Shown here piece after piece: positions 17,546 through 25,937 of a stretch of 64,000 bases of DNA. This DNA is from Chitinophaga silvatica. Lineage in GTDB: Bacteria; Bacteroidota; Bacteroidia; Chitinophagales; Chitinophagaceae. The notes under the pieces are model-generated. The model had not been told where the DNA came from. It did not search any database and saw nothing but the letters and a program-made list of their open reading frames with translations. Each line of letters begins with the position of its first letter. Within the stretch, counting starts at the first letter, position 1. The DNA is taken from NCBI RefSeq assembly GCF_003419895.1, contig NZ_QPMM01000007.1, forward strand, positions 476,469 through 540,468. Reading direction: 5' to 3'. A program made the position numbers and the translations under genes.

Positions 17546-18544
17546 TTTGCCTATCCACCAGAATGATAAAGCGAGAATTCCAAAGAATAATCCTTTATTG
17601 GTAAGATTCCATAAATATTCAAAATACCTGGTATACAAATCCAATAATAAAAATATCATTCCAAGATCTCTTAACAGCTCATCTTTTGTTCTGGCACCTA
17701 TAACGAAAACGGCTAAACACTGTAGGGTATATAATATCACCCATTGAAGAAGACGTACCTGTCGTAGTAGCTGCCACTCTTCCCAGGTGCCACAATTCCC
17801 AAAGATCGAGATCAGCCATCCGGAGAGCAAAAATAATAACCATCCTCCTGCCCAGGTCATATCTGCAATGGGTGGGTAAACACGCCAGCGGCGTTGTACC
17901 CACCCTATAATTATAAGAACCGCTCCCAATAGAATCATTCTACAGGGCAAATTCATCCCCAGAAAATAATTCGGATCGGAAGATAACAGGTAAGTGAGCT
18001 TAACATACGCCGGAATTAAGGACAATAACGTTGCTAACCAAAGCAATCTCGAACGAAAAACAACTCCCAATATTCCATAACAGAGTGTGGCAAGCAACCA
18101 GAAAAGCCCATAATTATGCTCAAAATAATTGACACTTTTACCCGAATAAACAACGAATACACCTATACTAAGTACTGGTAAGATCCAGTACAGCTCCCGG
18201 TTAAACGAATAAAATGGGTTGTGTTTATTTATCTTCCATCCCCTGTAACATAAAAAGATGCTTAGCAGTGCAAACAATATTGAAATAACGCCGTCGGTCA
18301 GCGATAGCTTCTTCTTAATAATTTCAATCCACTTCTCATCTAATACCAATGACCCGAAAGACATTAAGGCGCATGAAATTGCCGCAATAAAGATGTAAAG
18401 GGATAAAGATTGCCAATCTGTACTGGAAACTTTGATGGTTTGCTTTAAAGATTCACCCTGGGTTTTGCTGATAAGCGATTCTTCCTCCCAGGCATGTATG
18501 GCTCTTTGAATTAGCGCTGCATCTTTTTTGTTCAGTTCCAACAT
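17510..18544 (-). CDS. DUF2157-type integral membrane protein
   Basis: A 344-residue protein with an amphipathic cytoplasmic N-terminus of about 45 residues (the DUF2157 region, with an AWEEESLIS segment) followed by some nine or ten hydrophobic helices. The N-terminal pattern and membrane layout fit DUF2157 proteins, whose function is unknown. The C-terminus overlaps the terpene synthase gene by 36 bases tail to tail. The TMEM175-like gene starts upstream on the same strand with an 11-base gap, so the pair is probably one transcript. Confidence 0.7.
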   Translation of the reverse strand: MLELNKKDAALIQRAIHAWEEESLISKTQGESLKQTIKVSSTDWQSLSLYIFIAAISCALMSFGSLVLDEKWIEIIKKKLSLTDGVISILFALLSIFLCYRGWKINKHNPFYSFNRELYWILPVLSIGVFVVYSGKSVNYFEHNYGLFWLLATLCYGILGVVFRSRLLWLATLLSLIPAYVKLTYLLSSDPNYFLGMNLPCRMILLGAVLIIIGWVQRRWRVYPPIADMTWAGGWLLFLLSGWLISIFGNCGTWEEWQLLRQVRLLQWVILYTLQCLAVFVIGARTKDELLRDLGMIFLLLDLYTRYFEYLWNLTNKGLFFGILALSFWWIGKLVERRISKRSQ

Positions 18545-18555
18545 AGGCGTCTCCT

Positions 18556-19269
18556 TTAGTTATGGTTGTTCGGTGCTACTCTGTGCACCAGGCGTAAGGT
18601 ATTTCTTTTTTTGATTTTTAGGCGGAAGTGATTAAATAAGGCCAATATAGGAATACTAAAATAACTGATGCGCTGATATGTAATATTTTCCGGATATAGA
18701 AAATATGTCATTACTATACAGGTAAATCCTGTTGCCATAGTTAAAAAGCCATATTTAAAACGTTGATACAGCAATTCTTTTTCTGTATGGTGCCCTGGAA
18801 TAGTCAATCCCGGATTACGTTGAAAAATATAGTAACTGATCCAGAATAAGGCAGCCAGGCAACCCGACAGATTGCACAGGTAAATAAAAAATGGGAGCAT
18901 AAAATGCTCATTCGTATGCAAAATGGCACTTGTAGAAAATGGAAAGCTTACAATAAAAAATAAAAAAAACAGATTCCGACGAATGAGCCCTTCGTTATAT
19001 TGTTGCAGAAATCTGCATAAATTCAGGTGTCTTACCCAAAAATTTCCTATAAATACAAAACTGGCGGCAAACACGGAAAATTCGGTAGCAACTGGCTTCA
19101 GGGCCACCCAATAGTCATGTTCCGACAATTTATTGGGTAGGGAGGGAAGTTTGATTTCGATGATCAATAAAGTAATTGCAATGGCAAAAACGGCATCACT
19201 GAATAAAATCAGCCGTTCCAATTCAAATTCACGATGAGGTTTGGGTTCTTTTAAAACAGACATAGACAT
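18556..19269 (-). CDS. TMEM175-family (DUF1211) potassium channel-like protein
   Basis: A 237-residue membrane protein with the family signature FSDAVFAIAITLLIIEIKLP in the first transmembrane helix, preceded by an arginine (RLILFSD), which forms the ion-conducting pore lining in bacterial TMEM175 proteins. About six transmembrane segments follow, ending in a basic tail. Bacterial members work as tetrameric K+ channels. It is divergent from the efflux operon that begins at 19405 and 11 bases upstream of the DUF2157 gene. Confidence 0.87.
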   Translation of the reverse strand: MSMSVLKEPKPHREFELERLILFSDAVFAIAITLLIIEIKLPSLPNKLSEHDYWVALKPVATEFSVFAASFVFIGNFWVRHLNLCRFLQQYNEGLIRRNLFFLFFIVSFPFSTSAILHTNEHFMLPFFIYLCNLSGCLAALFWISYYIFQRNPGLTIPGHHTEKELLYQRFKYGFLTMATGFTCIVMTYFLYPENITYQRISYFSIPILALFNHFRLKIKKRNTLRLVHRVAPNNHN

Positions 19270-19404
19270 AAGTTAACACGAACTTTTCTGAAATATACAA
19301 AAATCACCCGTTTGTAACCATAATTGATGCATACCCTTCACAACCTTTTTACTGCTTAATTGTTAATTATTTATCAATCACCATATTCTTTCAACGTAAT
19401 AAGT

Positions 19405-20754
19405 ATGCATCGTCGTATTTTTCTTTTGTTCTTCCTATTTATACTGACAGGGGAAACAGTGGTCTACGGGCAGACAGATACACTTTCACCGATCAACTAT
19501 GCCTTCAATCTGGCCAATTGCATACAGTATGGTTTGCAACATCAAAACGATATCGTAAATGCCCACCTGGATGTAGCTTTTGCCAGGGAACAAATAAAAG
19601 AAGCAACAGCCAAATTGTTCCCACATGGTGAGATTGATGCCAGTTTTACCGATAATTTGCAACTGGCCACACAATTTATCCCTGATTTTAACGGTCCTGA
19701 CCCTACGCAACTCATTCCTGTACAGTTTGGTACCCGATTCGCCTCAGGAGTAACAGGGCAGATTAATCAAACGATTTTCAACAGCGATTACTTTATTGGA
19801 CTCAAAGCTTCCAGAGTATATAAAGACCTTTCACAGAAAAACTATAAACGTACTGAGATAGATGTGCGGGTTGCAATTGCCAAAGCATATTACGCGGTTC
19901 TCACCAACCAGGAAAACATCCGCCTGTCCAAAGCCAATATGGAACAGTTGGCAAAAACACTGAAAGATACCAAAGCCAGATACGAAGTCGGAATAGCTGA
20001 AAGGGTAGACGTTGACCGTATCCAGGTTTCTTACAACAATGTGGTAACGGATATTGAAAACAATATCCGTTTACTCGTATATGCCGTACAGTTATTGAAA
20101 TTTCAAATGGGCATGCCCCAGGAGGCAAACCTCGAACTAACGGAAACCGTTCAGGACTTTAACGTCCAGGAATATATTGAAGATACCATCAATTACCATA
20201 TTCAGGACCGGGTAGAATACGGGATTCAGTCGACCCAGATCTCCCTTAATGAATTAAATCTTAAAGCAAAAAAATTGGCGTACCTGCCTTCTTTAAGTGG
20301 CTATATAAACTACGGCTGGAACTATTACAGCCAGGCATTTGCTGATCTGTGGAAACGTGGTTTTGGAAGTTCGGCACTGGGTCTTACCCTCACCTGGCCA
20401 ATATTTACTGGTACTGAAAGGTTGCACCAGATTAAGGAGCTACAGATTACCCTTGAACAGTCGCGAAATACCTTAAACTATATAGGACAACAAATCCAGG
20501 TGGAAGTTGCCAATGCAAATACTCAATATCAAAATAATAAAGCATTATATGCTACCCAGAAAGAGAACATGGGCTTAACGCAAGGGATATACGATCGTAT
20601 AGTGCTCAAATTTGAGCAGGGTGTAGCCACTAGTCTTGATGTTACTTCGGCAGAAAGTGATCTAAAACAGGCTCAGGTTCAGTATGTCACCGCTTTGCTT
20701 AATACCCTGGTTAGTAAAACGGATCTGGACAAAGCAATGGGTAAAATCAAATAA
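19405..20754 (+). CDS. TolC-family outer membrane efflux protein
   Basis: The outer membrane channel of a tripartite RND pump. It has 449 residues with a signal peptide (MHRRIFLLFFLFILTGETV, cleavage near VYGQ), then two OEP repeats rich in long coiled-coil helices (for example residues 45-75 and 155-235) and a second copy after about residue 260 containing YLPSLSGYINYGW. TolC-family alternation of beta strands and helices is clear. The frame is open from a TTG at 19360, but the ATG at 19405 starts the signal peptide. It leads an operon with the adaptor lipoprotein and the RND permease. Confidence 0.92.
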   Translation: MHRRIFLLFFLFILTGETVVYGQTDTLSPINYAFNLANCIQYGLQHQNDIVNAHLDVAFAREQIKEATAKLFPHGEIDASFTDNLQLATQFIPDFNGPDPTQLIPVQFGTRFASGVTGQINQTIFNSDYFIGLKASRVYKDLSQKNYKRTEIDVRVAIAKAYYAVLTNQENIRLSKANMEQLAKTLKDTKARYEVGIAERVDVDRIQVSYNNVVTDIENNIRLLVYAVQLLKFQMGMPQEANLELTETVQDFNVQEYIEDTINYHIQDRVEYGIQSTQISLNELNLKAKKLAYLPSLSGYINYGWNYYSQAFADLWKRGFGSSALGLTLTWPIFTGTERLHQIKELQITLEQSRNTLNYIGQQIQVEVANANTQYQNNKALYATQKENMGLTQGIYDRIVLKFEQGVATSLDVTSAESDLKQAQVQYVTALLNTLVSKTDLDKAMGKIK

Positions 20755-20790
20755 GTATCAGCATTCATAAATACGCAATTAATCTCTTAT

Positions 20791-21936
20791 ATGTATCTAA
20801 TTAATGATAAGCGGACCCTTTACGTAATAGGAATGGTACTTTGTGTAGCCTGCGGTAATAGTAAGAAACAACAGCAACAGGCGGCAATGATGGCCATGAT
20901 GAAGCCAACTGTAACCACCTTTGAGGTTGTTCCCGCTTCCTATACTGTTACAGAAAAATTTCCTGCTACCCTGGTAGCTCATGATATAGTAGAATTACGC
21001 TCCGACGTAACCGGTTTCCTGGAAAGGATCAGAGCTGCCGATGGTAGTATGGTCACAAAAGGACAACCGCTTTATGATATAGACAGAAGCAGATACGTAG
21101 CAGCATACGGTGAAGTGGCTGCATCACAGCAACAGGCAGAAGCCGATCTTGCCCAAAAACAAAGAGATTATGAACGCTATAGTACTCTGCTGGAGCACGA
21201 TGCTATCTCCAAACAAACAGTAGATCAGGCGTATACTGCAGTACTAACTGCCAAGGCCAATGTAGCTGCCGCTAAAGCTTCCGTAGCCCGCGCCGGCACC
21301 GATGTAAATCACGCTACTGTAAGAGCCCCGGCCTCCGGTAAAATAGGTATCGTACAAATTAAAGTAGGCGATATCGTTAATGCCGGGCAAACGCTTATCA
21401 ATACACTGGTTAATGAACATCCAATGTTTGCCGATATGGATGTGCCTCAGGCAAGAGGACCCGAATTCGCAAAAATCTTACACGGACAAGGGAACGGACA
21501 ACGATTCTATATTCAGTTTGGGAATGGTGAACGCTACCCGGAACCAGGAAAAATCCTGACTCTCAATAATATTGTTGATCCAACCACCGGAACAGTAAAA
21601 GTCCGTTTAGTTTTTCCTAATAAAGATGGCGTTCTGAAATCCGGAATGAGCATCGTACTTATTATGGAATACGCATCGCCTGCCAATCAATTGGCTATTC
21701 CAAATAAGGCTATAGTTCAGAATCTCTCTGAAACCAGCGTATTTGTATTGTCAAAAGATAATGTGGCCTCTTCCAAACATATTGTACCGGGGCCTGTTTC
21801 CGATACCATGCTCCTGGTAAATGAGGGCCTGAATGCAGGAGACAGAATAGTGGTTGACGGTATTCAGAAAGTAAAACCAGGAGATACTGTGAACGTGGCG
21901 GGGCCAGGTGGAGCTAAACCAGGGGCAGGTAAATAA
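20791..21936 (+). CDS. RND efflux periplasmic adaptor (membrane fusion) lipoprotein
   Basis: Links the inner membrane RND transporter to the TolC channel. 381 residues. A short signal sequence ends in a lipobox (LCVAC, Cys21), so it should be a lipoprotein. A biotinyl-lipoyl-like hairpin domain follows (ELRSDVTGFLERI, VTKGQPLYDID), a coiled-coil hairpin rich in Ala/Gln (about residues 105-170), the returning lipoyl half (VRAPASGKIGIVQIKVGD), and beta-barrel and membrane-proximal domains ending in GDRIVVDGIQKVKPGD. The last residues are Gly/Ala-rich. It sits between tolC and the permease genes, with 36- and 24-base gaps. Confidence 0.93.
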   Translation: MYLINDKRTLYVIGMVLCVACGNSKKQQQQAAMMAMMKPTVTTFEVVPASYTVTEKFPATLVAHDIVELRSDVTGFLERIRAADGSMVTKGQPLYDIDRSRYVAAYGEVAASQQQAEADLAQKQRDYERYSTLLEHDAISKQTVDQAYTAVLTAKANVAAAKASVARAGTDVNHATVRAPASGKIGIVQIKVGDIVNAGQTLINTLVNEHPMFADMDVPQARGPEFAKILHGQGNGQRFYIQFGNGERYPEPGKILTLNNIVDPTTGTVKVRLVFPNKDGVLKSGMSIVLIMEYASPANQLAIPNKAIVQNLSETSVFVLSKDNVASSKHIVPGPVSDTMLLVNEGLNAGDRIVVDGIQKVKPGDTVNVAGPGGAKPGAGK

Positions 21937-21960
21937 TCAATATAAAATCATCAACAGGGT

Positions 21961-24900
21961 ATGATCTCAAAAACCTTTATAGAGCGTAAGAATACTACGA
22001 TTGTAATTGCTATCATCATTGTGATCGTAGGGCTCATATGTATGTTTAACCTGCCAATTGCTCAGTTGCCGGATATTGCACCTCCTGTAACTTCTGTAAA
22101 TGCGAACTATACAGGAGCCAACTCCACAACTGTTGAAGAAACGGTAACTACTCCTATAGAAAACCAGGTGAATGGTACTCCCGGAGCCATGTATATTCAA
22201 TCGGTAAGTGCGAATGACGGCTCTATGAGCATAACTGTCACATTTAATCTGGGAACCAATCCCGATATCTCTACACTGGATGTTCAAAACCGTGTGAGTC
22301 TGGCCTTGCCAAGTACTCCGGATGAGGTACGGAGAGTAGGGGTAACCGTTAAGAAAAGATCCAATGATATGTTGATGGTTATTGCCCTCAACTCCCCCAA
22401 AGGAACGCACACCAGAGAATTTTTGGATAACTATGTAAATATCTATCTGAAACCCGAACTGGCTCGTATCAATGGGGTAGGAGATGTAACCGCCTTCTCC
22501 CAGGATTATAGTATGCGTATCTGGCTAAATCCTGATAAGATGGCCTCCCTGGGGCTGACAGCTGGTGATATAGCTGCCGCGATTACTGAACAAAACCAAC
22601 AGGTGCCCGCCGGTAGTATTGGTGCTCCGCCAATGAACAAGAAGCAGGCATTTGAGTATACAGTAAGTGTTAAAGGACGCCTGGCTACTTCTGAGGAGTT
22701 TGGTAACATCGTTGTTGCTAAAGGCCCTGATGGAGGTTTAGTAAGATTAAGAGATGTAGCCCGGGTCAATTTAGGTTCTTTCACCTATTCAATTGAAGCA
22801 AAAGCCGATGGTAAGATTGGTAGTGGTCTGGCAATTTATCTGTCGCCAGGTGCCAACGCGCTGAATGTAAACGACCTGGTGCTGAATAAAATGAAGGATA
22901 TGGCGAAAAGCTTTCCAGAAGATGTAAACTGGCTGGTACCTTTCGAAACCACTTCTTTCGTAAAGATTTCAATTAACGAAGTAATTCATACTTTCCTGGA
23001 GGCCCTGGGTCTTGTAATTATTGTGGTGTTCATTTTCCTTCAGAATTGGAGAGCCACTCTGATTCCGGTATTGGTAATTCCAATATCCCTGATAGGTACA
23101 TTCATATTCTTCGAGCTGCTGGGCTTCTCCATTAATACACTCACCTTATTCGGATTCGTACTTGCGATAGGCATTGTGGTGGATGATGCCATTGTGGTGG
23201 TGGAGGCAGTGCAGCACCATATCGATGCCGATTTGATGTCGCCGCTCGAGGCCACATACAAAGCGATGTCGGAAGTACAGGCGCCGGTTATTGCCATTGC
23301 CCTGATCCTGGCCGCGGTGTTTGTGCCGGTTGCCTTTATTCCGGGGGTATCAGGAAGATTGTATCAGCAGTTTGCGCTGACCATCGCGTTTTCAGTATTA
23401 TTGTCGGCATTCCTGGCATTGACGCTAACGCCTGCGTTGACATCCATCTTGTTAAGACCTGCCGATTTAATGAAGGATAAAAAGAAGGCGAGAGGCCTGA
23501 ATAAGTTCTTTGTTAAGTTCAATGAGCAGTTCGAGAAATTCACTAATCACTATGGAAATCTGGTAACACATGCCATCAAAAAAACACCAATAGTATTAAT
23601 TGTGATGGCAGTAATATTGGTTTCTGCATTTTTCCTGTTTAAGAAAACACCTACTACCTTCGTTCCGCAGGAAGATATGGGAGCCTTGTTTATAGCGCTG
23701 GAGCTGCCAGAAGCCGCCTCTACAGAGCGAACCAAGCAAGTAGTAGATGAAATCAATAATATTCTCCTGAAAGATTCAGCTGTTTCCCACTTTTTCGGAA
23801 TCGCCGGTATCAACTTCGTGGCTAATGCTACCAAACCCAATGCCGGTACTTTCTTCGTTAGTTTGAAACCATGGGATGAGCGATATAAGGTGGGAGATGA
23901 TATGAACAAAGTGGTAGGCCGAATTCAAATGGCTGCCGGACAAATTCTGGGTGCCACTGTAATTTGTATCCCGGCTCCTACACTGCGCGGATTAGGTAAT
24001 ACCGGTGGTTTCTCTTTCATCATGGAACAACGAAGTAACCCCGATATCAATGAATTCGTGAAAGTAATGGGACAGTTTCTGATGGCTGCAAACCAACGCC
24101 CTGAAATAGCAAGGGCTTATGCCTTTTTCAGTGCCAATACACCACAATTTAATCTGGATATCGACAGAGACAAGTGTAAACAATTAGGCGTTCCCGTTAG
24201 TGATGTGTTCGGAGCGTTACAAACCTTCCTCGGAGGCTTATATGTTAATGACTTCACCAGATTCAGCAGAAGCTTCAGGGTGGTGTTGCAGGCCGATTCG
24301 CTTTACCGTACTTCCATCGATAATCTGAATACCTTTTATGTCAGAAATAACCAGGGGCAAATGATTCCGCTCAGCGCTCTGGTGGTAACTAAAAAAGGAG
24401 TGGGCGCTCCGGTAATTAATCACTTTAACCTTTACAGAAGCGTGGAAATTGATGGGGATGCAAAAACCGGTTACAGTAGTGGTGATGCCATTAATGCATT
24501 GAAAGAAGTAGCGGCACAGGTTTTACCGGATAATTTCAGCTACGAGTGGGCAAATATTTCCTTGCAGGAAATTGAAGCCGGAAATAAGAGTGTGCTGATC
24601 TTTGCAATGTCTATTCTCTTCGTATTCCTCCTGCTAACGGCATTGTATGAGAGTTGGTCGGTTCCTTTCTCTGTGTTACTGGCGGTACCTTTGGCATTAT
24701 TTGGATCTATTTTCGCGCTGTTCCTTACCAAGCAGGCAAACAGCGTATATTCTCAGATTGGTCTGATCACCCTAATTGGTTTGGCGGCTAAAAATGCGAT
24801 TCTGATCGTTGAGTTTGCGAAAGAGAGGGTAGACAGAGGTATGCCTTTGGTTGCTGCCACGATCGAAGCAGTGAAATTGCGTTTACGCCCGATTTTGATG

Positions 24901-25143
24901 ACTTCCTTTGCCTTCATTCTGGGGGTGGTTCCATTATGTCTGGCAAAAGGTGCCGGCGCCGCCTCCCGTGTGAATATTGGCTATACAGTAGTCGGAGGTA
25001 TGTTGGCAGCTACTTTACTGGGAATCTTTACAGTACCGGTTTTATATGTACTGATCACTAAATATTCCTATGGTAAAAAGAAACTGGCAGAGTTGGAGGA
25101 GCATGGTAACGAAGAGAAAAAACCTAAAGGATTAGGGGAATAG
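21961..25143 (+). CDS. RND multidrug efflux permease (AcrB/HAE1 type)
   Basis: An inner membrane proton-drug antiporter of 1060 residues, normal for the HAE1 family. The first transmembrane helix follows MISKTFIERKNTT. The proton-relay aspartate pair lies in GIVVDDAIVVVEAVQHH (TM4), followed by large periplasmic porter and docking loops. A second half starts near residue 530 and includes GLAAKNAILIVEFAKE with the conserved TM10 lysine. Third gene of the tripartite pump operon. Substrates cannot be told from the sequence; no adjacent TetR-type regulator was found. Confidence 0.95.
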   Translation: MISKTFIERKNTTIVIAIIIVIVGLICMFNLPIAQLPDIAPPVTSVNANYTGANSTTVEETVTTPIENQVNGTPGAMYIQSVSANDGSMSITVTFNLGTNPDISTLDVQNRVSLALPSTPDEVRRVGVTVKKRSNDMLMVIALNSPKGTHTREFLDNYVNIYLKPELARINGVGDVTAFSQDYSMRIWLNPDKMASLGLTAGDIAAAITEQNQQVPAGSIGAPPMNKKQAFEYTVSVKGRLATSEEFGNIVVAKGPDGGLVRLRDVARVNLGSFTYSIEAKADGKIGSGLAIYLSPGANALNVNDLVLNKMKDMAKSFPEDVNWLVPFETTSFVKISINEVIHTFLEALGLVIIVVFIFLQNWRATLIPVLVIPISLIGTFIFFELLGFSINTLTLFGFVLAIGIVVDDAIVVVEAVQHHIDADLMSPLEATYKAMSEVQAPVIAIALILAAVFVPVAFIPGVSGRLYQQFALTIAFSVLLSAFLALTLTPALTSILLRPADLMKDKKKARGLNKFFVKFNEQFEKFTNHYGNLVTHAIKKTPIVLIVMAVILVSAFFLFKKTPTTFVPQEDMGALFIALELPEAASTERTKQVVDEINNILLKDSAVSHFFGIAGINFVANATKPNAGTFFVSLKPWDERYKVGDDMNKVVGRIQMAAGQILGATVICIPAPTLRGLGNTGGFSFIMEQRSNPDINEFVKVMGQFLMAANQRPEIARAYAFFSANTPQFNLDIDRDKCKQLGVPVSDVFGALQTFLGGLYVNDFTRFSRSFRVVLQADSLYRTSIDNLNTFYVRNNQGQMIPLSALVVTKKGVGAPVINHFNLYRSVEIDGDAKTGYSSGDAINALKEVAAQVLPDNFSYEWANISLQEIEAGNKSVLIFAMSILFVFLLLTALYESWSVPFSVLLAVPLALFGSIFALFLTKQANSVYSQIGLITLIGLAAKNAILIVEFAKERVDRGMPLVAATIEAVKLRLRPILMTSFAFILGVVPLCLAKGAGAASRVNIGYTVVGGMLAATLLGIFTVPVLYVLITKYSYGKKKLAELEEHGNEEKKPKGLGE

Positions 25144-25159
25144 CGTTACATTTATTATC

Positions 25160-25912
25160 ATGAAAAATACAGAGCGATTTACTTCCAGGGTAGAGAACTA
25201 TGTTAAATACAGGCCTCATTATCCTGCCGCCATTATCCCTTTTTTACAGGACGAAATAGGACTCAGGCGAGACAGTGTGGTTGCTGATATAGGCGCCGGA
25301 ACAGGTATTTCAGCAGAACCATTCCTTGATAACGGGAATAAGGTTTTTGCTGTTGAGCCCAATAAGGCAATGAGAGAAATGTCTGTGAAATTACTCGGAC
25401 AGTTTCCTAATTTCTCAGCAATAGATGCTACTGCAGAAAATACAACATTGCCAGACTCGTCTGTAGATTTAGTGGTAGTGGGTACTGCTTTTCATTGGTT
25501 TGATCAGGAAGCGGCCGCCAAAGAATTTAAAAGGATTGGGAATACCGATTCCTGGGTTGTATTGATGTGGAACGTCCGGAAGTCGAAACTCCCATTCGAA
25601 AAAGCGTATGAAGAGCTGCTGCACGAATATGCAGTGAATTATAAAGATATGGATCACAGAAATGTTGGGTTACCGGAGCTGGTAGATTTCTTTTTGCCCG
25701 GAACGCTGGTGGAGAAAAAGTTTCTGAATACCCAGGTTTTTGATTTCCCTGCATTGAAAGGACGATTATTATCTTCCTCTTATGTTCCGCAGGCAGACGA
25801 TCCGGTTTATGAACCTATGCTGAAATCCCTTGAAGATATCTTTAATAAATTTCAACATATGGGGATGGTCACCTTTCATTATGATACCTCATTATATTTA
25901 GGAAGGGTTTAG
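25160..25912 (+). CDS. SAM-dependent methyltransferase, class I
   Basis: A 250-residue Rossmann-fold methyltransferase. The SAM-binding glycine loop is VVADIGAGTGISAEPF, followed by an acidic residue at the end of strand 2 (VFAVEPNKAMREM) and the strand-4 region LVVVGTAFHWFDQEAA, typical of the Methyltransf_11 group. The N-terminal YRPHYP motif is shared by many uncharacterised family members. It lies 16 bases after the RND gene, so it may be read from the same transcript, although nothing links it to efflux. A strong hairpin overlaps its stop codon. Confidence 0.87.
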   Translation: MKNTERFTSRVENYVKYRPHYPAAIIPFLQDEIGLRRDSVVADIGAGTGISAEPFLDNGNKVFAVEPNKAMREMSVKLLGQFPNFSAIDATAENTTLPDSSVDLVVVGTAFHWFDQEAAAKEFKRIGNTDSWVVLMWNVRKSKLPFEKAYEELLHEYAVNYKDMDHRNVGLPELVDFFLPGTLVEKKFLNTQVFDFPALKGRLLSSSYVPQADDPVYEPMLKSLEDIFNKFQHMGMVTFHYDTSLYLGRV

Positions 25913-25934
25913 TAATCCAAACCCTTCCTAAATA
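25895..25934. terminator. Bidirectional intrinsic-type terminator
   Basis: A perfect 16-bp stem (TATTTAGGAAGGGTTT / AAACCCTTCCTAAATA) with an 8-base loop that contains the end of the methyltransferase stop codon. It lies between convergent genes (stops at 25912 and 25938), so it can serve both strands. A/T bases at the stem base substitute for a T-run. Confidence 0.8.
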
Positions 25935-25937
25935 CGT